DNA from: Streptomyces sclerotialus
GTDB taxonomy: Bacteria; Actinomycetota; Actinomycetes; Streptomycetales; Streptomycetaceae
DNA: 64,000 nt
NCBI GenBank assembly: GCA_000719105.1
Contig: JODX01000006.1
Span: 186,001-250,000, forward strand
Reading direction: 5' to 3'
The stretch's first letter is position 1; each line of letters begins with the position of its first letter. Both the position numbers and the translations under genes were made by a program. Under the pieces are notes generated by a model. The model was given only the letters and a program-made list of their open reading frames with translations, made no database searches and was not told where the DNA came from. Positions 60,166 through 64,000 of the stretch are shown here, piece after piece.

Positions 60166-61408
60166 CCGGACGGCGAGCCGCGTGCGCCGTGGGAGGGGGG
60201 CCGTGCTCCGGGAGCCGGATGGTGAACCGGGCGCCGTGCCCCGGGCGGCCGGTGGCGGCGACCGTGCCGCCGTGGTGCGTGACCACCTCCCGCAGCAGCG
60301 CGAGGCCCAGTCCGTACCGGCCGCCGTCGCCGCCCCGGTGGAACCGGTCGAACAGCCGCTCCGCCTCGGCGGTTTCGAAACCGGGCCCGGTGTCCGTCAC
60401 GGTCAGCTCGACCCTGCCACCGCCGACGCGCACGAGCGCCACCTCGATCCGCCCGCCCGGAGGGGTGTGGCCGATCGCGTTGGACAGCAGCTCGCCGACG
60501 GCGCGGCGCAGCGCGGACTCGACGCCGTGGACGAACAGCGGGTGCGGCGGGCCGTCCACGGTGACGGTGAGGCGGCCGTCCCGCGTCCGGTCCGACTCCT
60601 CGGCGACCACCGACCGGGCCAGCGCCACCAGATCGACCGGCCGGTGTTCCGCCCGCCGCGCCGGCCCCGCCGTGAGGCTCGCGGACAGCAGCAGGTCGTC
60701 GAGCACCTCACCGAGCCGGCCGACCGAACCGACCAGCCGGGCCAGCCCGTCGCGGTACGGGGCCGGCAGGTCCGCGGCGGCCGCCTGCCGCGACAGCACC
60801 TGCACCCGCGTGTACACCTGGGTGACCGGGGTGCGCAGTTCGTGACTGGCGTCCGTGACGAACCGCCGCTGCCGGCCGAGCGCCTCGGCCAGCGGGGCCA
60901 CGGACAGGCGGCCGAGGACCACTCCGGTGACGGCCGCGGCGAGGAGACCGACCGCCTCGGCGACGCCCAGCGCGTACCACAGGTGGGTGCGGTCGGCCAG
61001 TTGGAAGCGCATGTCGAACACCGCCTGCACCACGTCCCCCTCCGCCCTGGCCTGCGTGCGCACCAGGTAGACCGTGTCGTCACGCCGTACGGTGCGCTCC
61101 ACGGCGTCGTGGGTGCGCAGGACCCGGTCCAGGTCGGCGCGGACCGGGAACCCGGCCGGGCCGTCCGGGTGCGGCGTGACGCCGGGCGCGTACAGCCAGG
61201 TGCATCCCGGTGGACTCGACAGGTCGCCGCGTGCCGCGCCGTAGCGCAGCTCCCGCCACACCTGCTCGTTCTGCGCCCGCGTCATCACCATGCTCGCGGT
61301 GCTTCCGACGATCATGACCAGCAATGTGAGGATCACGCCGGTGAGCACGGCGATCCGCAGACGCGCCCGGCGCACCACCACCCACTCCCCGCGGACCGAC
61401 GCCCTCAC
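60143..61408 (-). CDS. Sensor histidine kinase, 421 aa
   Basis: Two membrane helices (LRIAVLTGVILTLLVMIVGS and ALGVAEAVGLLAAAVTGVVL) flank an extracellular domain of ~120 residues. The dimerisation domain has the phosphorylated His in RRFVTDASHELRTPVTQVYT. The ATPase domain has LRRAVGELLSNAIGHTPPGG (N box), VTDTGPGF (G1), ERLFDRFHRG (F) and YGLGLALLREVVTHHGG (G2). The GTG at 61408 overlaps the response-regulator stop (GTGA), so kinase and regulator are coupled. It lies at the edge of the aromatic cluster, convergent to the ammonia-lyase. The signal is unknown. Confidence 0.93.
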   Translation of the reverse strand: MRASVRGEWVVVRRARLRIAVLTGVILTLLVMIVGSTASMVMTRAQNEQVWRELRYGAARGDLSSPPGCTWLYAPGVTPHPDGPAGFPVRADLDRVLRTHDAVERTVRRDDTVYLVRTQARAEGDVVQAVFDMRFQLADRTHLWYALGVAEAVGLLAAAVTGVVLGRLSVAPLAEALGRQRRFVTDASHELRTPVTQVYTRVQVLSRQAAAADLPAPYRDGLARLVGSVGRLGEVLDDLLLSASLTAGPARRAEHRPVDLVALARSVVAEESDRTRDGRLTVTVDGPPHPLFVHGVESALRRAVGELLSNAIGHTPPGGRIEVALVRVGGGRVELTVTDTGPGFETAEAERLFDRFHRGGDGGRYGLGLALLREVVTHHGGTVAATGRPGHGARFTIRLPEHGPPPTAHAARRPVRTGHGC

Positions 61409-62085
61409 AGCGCGCCCAGGCGGTAGCCGAGTCCGCGGACCGTGCGCACCACCCGCCGGCCGAGCTTGCGGCGCAGGTAGTACACGTAGGTGTCGACGAT
61501 GGACGACGCGGGCGCCTCCTGGAACACCATCCGGCGCAACTCCGCCCGCGGGTACACGGTGTCGGGACGCGAGGCGAGCACCCACAGCAGGGCGAACTCC
61601 CGTGCGGTGAGGGGGACCCGCTCGCCGTCGGCGAGCTCGACCTCCCGGTGACCGACGTACAGGTGCCCCGAGCCGATCCGCAGCACGTCGGTGCCGTCGA
61701 GCGCCCGTCTGCACAACGCCCTTAATCGGGCGCTGAGCTCGTCGATCTCGAACGGCTTGACCAGGTAGTCGTCGGCACCGGCGTCCAGGCCGTCGACCCG
61801 GTCGTGCACGGTGCCCATCGCGGTCAGCAGCAGCACCGGCGTGCGCACCGCGCGGGACCGCAGCCGGGTCAGCAGGTCCAGTCCGTCCAGCACCGGCAGC
61901 CGCCGGTCGACGACGAGCACGTCGTACTGCCGGGTGAGGCCGAGGTGCAGACCGCGTTGGCCGTCGGTCGCGACGTCGACCGCGTACCCCTCGTCCCGCA
62001 GCATCCCGGAGAGCATGGTGACCAGTTCCTGGTCGTCCTCGACCAACAGCAGCCGCCACGGACTTCGCGCACCTTCACGTGACAC
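61405..62085 (-). CDS. OmpR/PhoB-type response regulator, 226 aa
   Basis: The receiver domain has the acidic pair in RLLLVEDDQELVTMLSGML, the phosphorylated Asp in YDVLVVDRRLPVLDGLDLL, and the Thr and Lys in LLLTAMG and DYLVKPFEIDELSARLRAL. The winged-helix output domain is VPLTAREFALLWVLASRPDT with the recognition region SIVDTYVYYLRRKLGRRVVR and the final wing VRGLGYRLGAL. The GTG at 62085 has GGGGAG upstream. It probably controls genes of the adjoining cluster or its own operon; the divergent promoter palindrome at 58598-58611 could be tested as a target. Confidence 0.94.
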   Translation of the reverse strand: MSREGARSPWRLLLVEDDQELVTMLSGMLRDEGYAVDVATDGQRGLHLGLTRQYDVLVVDRRLPVLDGLDLLTRLRSRAVRTPVLLLTAMGTVHDRVDGLDAGADDYLVKPFEIDELSARLRALCRRALDGTDVLRIGSGHLYVGHREVELADGERVPLTAREFALLWVLASRPDTVYPRAELRRMVFQEAPASSIVDTYVYYLRRKLGRRVVRTVRGLGYRLGAL

Positions 62086-62380
62086 CTTTGCACTCCCCTC
62101 GCCCCCCGCTGCCTGTCAACGCCCGCGCACGGCACAGGAGTTCCGCCATGAAGGGCGCGGCCGAACGAGGCTTCGATCGGCTTGATCACGTTAGCGTGGG
62201 CCGCCGCCCCGCCCACGGTGCCGTCCCGCCCGCGGTACCGCCCCGCCCGCGATGCCGCCCCGAACCGGCGCGGCGCCCGGACCGCAAACCAAACGGACAA
62301 CCGAGAACCGAACGCTCGCCTAGACTCGCTTGCCGGCGCCCGGCGCCCGGCGCCCGGCGGCTCGAAGGGACGACATCTCC
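62086..62380. promoter_or_regulatory. Divergent region upstream of the GH43 gene
   Basis: This 295-bp stretch contains a -10-like TAGACT at 62321-62326 about 55 bp before the GH43 start. Between them lie three to four copies of ggcgccc in tandem (62334-62360). A small reading frame starting at 62148 after cacaggag was considered but is not protein-like beyond ~20 codons. Confidence 0.45.
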
Positions 62381-63916
62381 ATGCACATGTACGACAACCC
62401 TGTGATCAGCGGGTTCCACCCCGATCCGAGCGTGTGCCGGGTCGGTGACGACTACTACCTGGTGTGCTCCAGCTTCGAGTACTTCCCCGGGCTGCCGCTC
62501 TTCCACAGCAAGGACCTCGTGCACTGGGAGCAGATCGGCAACGTGCTCGACCGCCCCGGGCAACTGCCGCTGCCCCTCCCCGGCGCCAAGGCGTCCGGAG
62601 GCCTCTACGCCCCCACGATCCGCCACCACGACGGCCGCTACTGGGTCATCAACACCAATATCAATGGCGGCGGCAACTTCGTCGTCTCGGCCGAGCGGCC
62701 CGAGGGGCCGTGGAGCGACCCCGTGTGGATCGACCTGTCCGGGATCGACCCCGACCTGGCGTGGGAGGAGGACGGCACCTGCTGGTGCGCTTTCTCCGGC
62801 CCCGAAGGGGGCATCAACATGGCCAGGATCGACCCGGTCAAGGGCGAGGTGCTGGAGGGGCCTCTCCCCACGTGGTCGGGCAGCGGCCTCAAGTACCCCG
62901 AGGCGCCGCACCTCTACCGCATCGGCGACTGGTGGTACCTGCTGATCGCGGAAGGCGGCACGGAACGCGGCCACAGCGTGTCCATGGCCCGCAGCCGCTC
63001 GCCGCGCGGCCCCTGGGAGGGCGCACCCGCCAACCCCCTGCTGTCCCACAGCGGTACCGCCCGCTCCATCCAGAACACCGGCCACGCCGACCTGGTGGAG
63101 GCTCCCGACGGCAGCTGGTGGATGGTGCTGCTCGGCGTCCGCCCCCGCGGCTTCACGCCCGACGTGCACGTGCTCGGCCGCGAGACGTTCCTGACCCCCG
63201 TGGAGTGGGACGAGGACGGCTGGCCCGTCGTCGCGCCCGTTCCCGAGACCCACGCGGCCCCGGGCGGTGCCTGGCACCCCGTTCCGGCCCCGCCCGCCCG
63301 CGACGACTTCGACGGGCCCGCTCTCGCGCCGCACTGGATCTCACCGTTCGCCCGCCCGGAGGGCTCCTGGTCGCTCACCGAACGCCCTGGCCGGCTGGTC
63401 CTCAACGCCACCGGCCCCACCCTCGACCGCCCCGGGTACACCTTCGTCGGCCGCCGCCAGCAGCACCACGACTGCCGCGTCACCGCCATGACCGACCCGG
63501 GTACGGGACGCGGTGGTCTGTGCGTACGCCTGGACGAAGCCCACCATTACGAGGTCGAGGCCGGAAACGGGGAGGTCCGCGTCGTCGCCCGCATCGGACC
63601 GCTGCGCCAGACCGTGGCCCGCCGGCCGGCCCCGGCCGGGCCGCTGCCCCTCACCGTGACGATCCGGACGTCAGGCCTCGTGCCCGCGTCGCCCGAACTC
63701 ACCGACGGCGGGACCACGGGCCCCGACACCATCGCCTTCTGGCTCGGCGATCCTGACGCTCCGGACGCCCGGCCGCTCGCCGAACTGGACGGGCGCTACC
63801 TGTCCACCGAGGTCGCCTGCGGCTTCACCGGCCGTGTGATCGGCATGTACGCCACCGAGGGCGCGGTCGCCTTCGACTGGTTCGAGTACACCCCGGCCCC
63901 CGCGCCGTCCGCGTGA
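62381..63916 (+). CDS. Glycoside hydrolase family 43 protein (beta-xylosidase/arabinofuranosidase type), 511 aa
   Basis: A five-bladed propeller GH43 domain begins MYDNPVISGFHPDPSVCRVG, with the general base Asp in FHPDPS. The middle has the pKa-modulating Asp in SGIDPDLAWEEDGTCW, and the general acid Glu lies in GSGLKYPEAPHLYRIGDWWY. A C-terminal beta-sandwich (GH43_C2, about residues 310-510) ends VGMYATE-like (RVIGMYATEGAVAFDWFEYT). No signal peptide is present, so it acts inside the cell on imported xylo-oligosaccharides or arabinosides. The ATG at 62381 follows GAAGGGA at 10 nt. A terminator lies immediately downstream; no transporter is visible in the window. Confidence 0.93.
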   Translation: MHMYDNPVISGFHPDPSVCRVGDDYYLVCSSFEYFPGLPLFHSKDLVHWEQIGNVLDRPGQLPLPLPGAKASGGLYAPTIRHHDGRYWVINTNINGGGNFVVSAERPEGPWSDPVWIDLSGIDPDLAWEEDGTCWCAFSGPEGGINMARIDPVKGEVLEGPLPTWSGSGLKYPEAPHLYRIGDWWYLLIAEGGTERGHSVSMARSRSPRGPWEGAPANPLLSHSGTARSIQNTGHADLVEAPDGSWWMVLLGVRPRGFTPDVHVLGRETFLTPVEWDEDGWPVVAPVPETHAAPGGAWHPVPAPPARDDFDGPALAPHWISPFARPEGSWSLTERPGRLVLNATGPTLDRPGYTFVGRRQQHHDCRVTAMTDPGTGRGGLCVRLDEAHHYEVEAGNGEVRVVARIGPLRQTVARRPAPAGPLPLTVTIRTSGLVPASPELTDGGTTGPDTIAFWLGDPDAPDARPLAELDGRYLSTEVACGFTGRVIGMYATEGAVAFDWFEYTPAPAPSA

Positions 63917-63925
63917 CGCCCGGTG

Positions 63926-63963
63926 TGCGGGCGGGTGCCGCACCCTGAGGGCACCCGTCCGCA
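63926..63963 (+). terminator. Terminator after the GH43 gene
   Basis: Arms tgcgggcgggtgcc (63926-63939) and ggcacccgtccgca (63950-63963) form a 14-bp stem with one G-T pair and a 10-nt loop, 9 bp beyond the stop codon. Confidence 0.8.
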
Positions 63964-64000
63964 GCCGGCTGACCCGCCCCCGGCCGAGGTGCCTCCCCGA

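Noticed and set aside
62148..62405. Small frame after cacaggag upstream of the GH43 gene
   Set aside because: Only the first ~20 codons look protein-like; the rest is Arg/Pro-rich and overlaps the GH43 start, so it was left as intergenic.

Overview
The window is GC-rich actinomycete chromosome DNA, most likely from a Streptomyces. The signs are codon use with G or C in nearly every third position, frequent GTG starts, and gene families typical of Streptomyces: a GerW-type sporulation protein, a MatB-like glycan synthase, an LCP protein, an RsbW-type ATPase and a SpoIIE-type phosphatase. I saw no rRNA, tRNA or CRISPR array.

Layout. 0-8.7 kb: the 3' end of a diflavin (nitrate/sulfite) reductase, a HemS-like protein, and a molybdenum aldehyde/xanthine oxidoreductase operon (2Fe-2S, FAD and Mo subunits plus an XdhC chaperone). 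A TetR gene is divergent from this operon across a 17-bp inverted repeat that looks like its operator. 8.7-26 kb: an eroded accessory region. Intact genes (YihY-like, GNAT, YoaK/DoxX pair, isochorismatase-like hydrolase, amidohydrolase, LtrA, a secreted repeat protein) alternate with wrecks of an ABC permease, an MFS transporter, Dps, a LysR regulator, an RHS protein and an alpha/beta hydrolase. A complete ISL3-type element with a passenger gene and remnants of other transposases also lie here. 26-34 kb: GerW, an EF-hand protein, a MatB-like deacetylase/glycosyltransferase whose deacetylase site is degenerate, an LCP protein, and an RsbW-type ATPase.

34-49 kb: a complete high-affinity (group 1h, formerly group 5) [NiFe]-hydrogenase locus. 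One long minus-strand operon with overlapping or nearly touching genes runs SpoIIE phosphatase, SIS protein, HypC-like protein, SIS protein, hhyS, hhyL, NifU-like, DUF5947-like, an unknown 449-aa protein, maturation protease, hypA, hypC, hypD, hypE. The hypF gene is convergent to it. HypA appears to have lost its zinc-finger domain, and no hypB lies in the window.

50-62 kb: a compact gene cluster resembling a small aromatic natural-product pathway. It has two closely related flavin monooxygenases, a 4CL-like adenylating ligase, an unusual P450, an FMN-dependent alpha-hydroxy-acid oxidase, a cation/proton antiporter, an MIO-type ammonia-lyase with tyrosine-type selectivity residues, and a two-component system. 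This is the best candidate for an undescribed system. The window ends with a GH43 glycosidase followed by a strong terminator.
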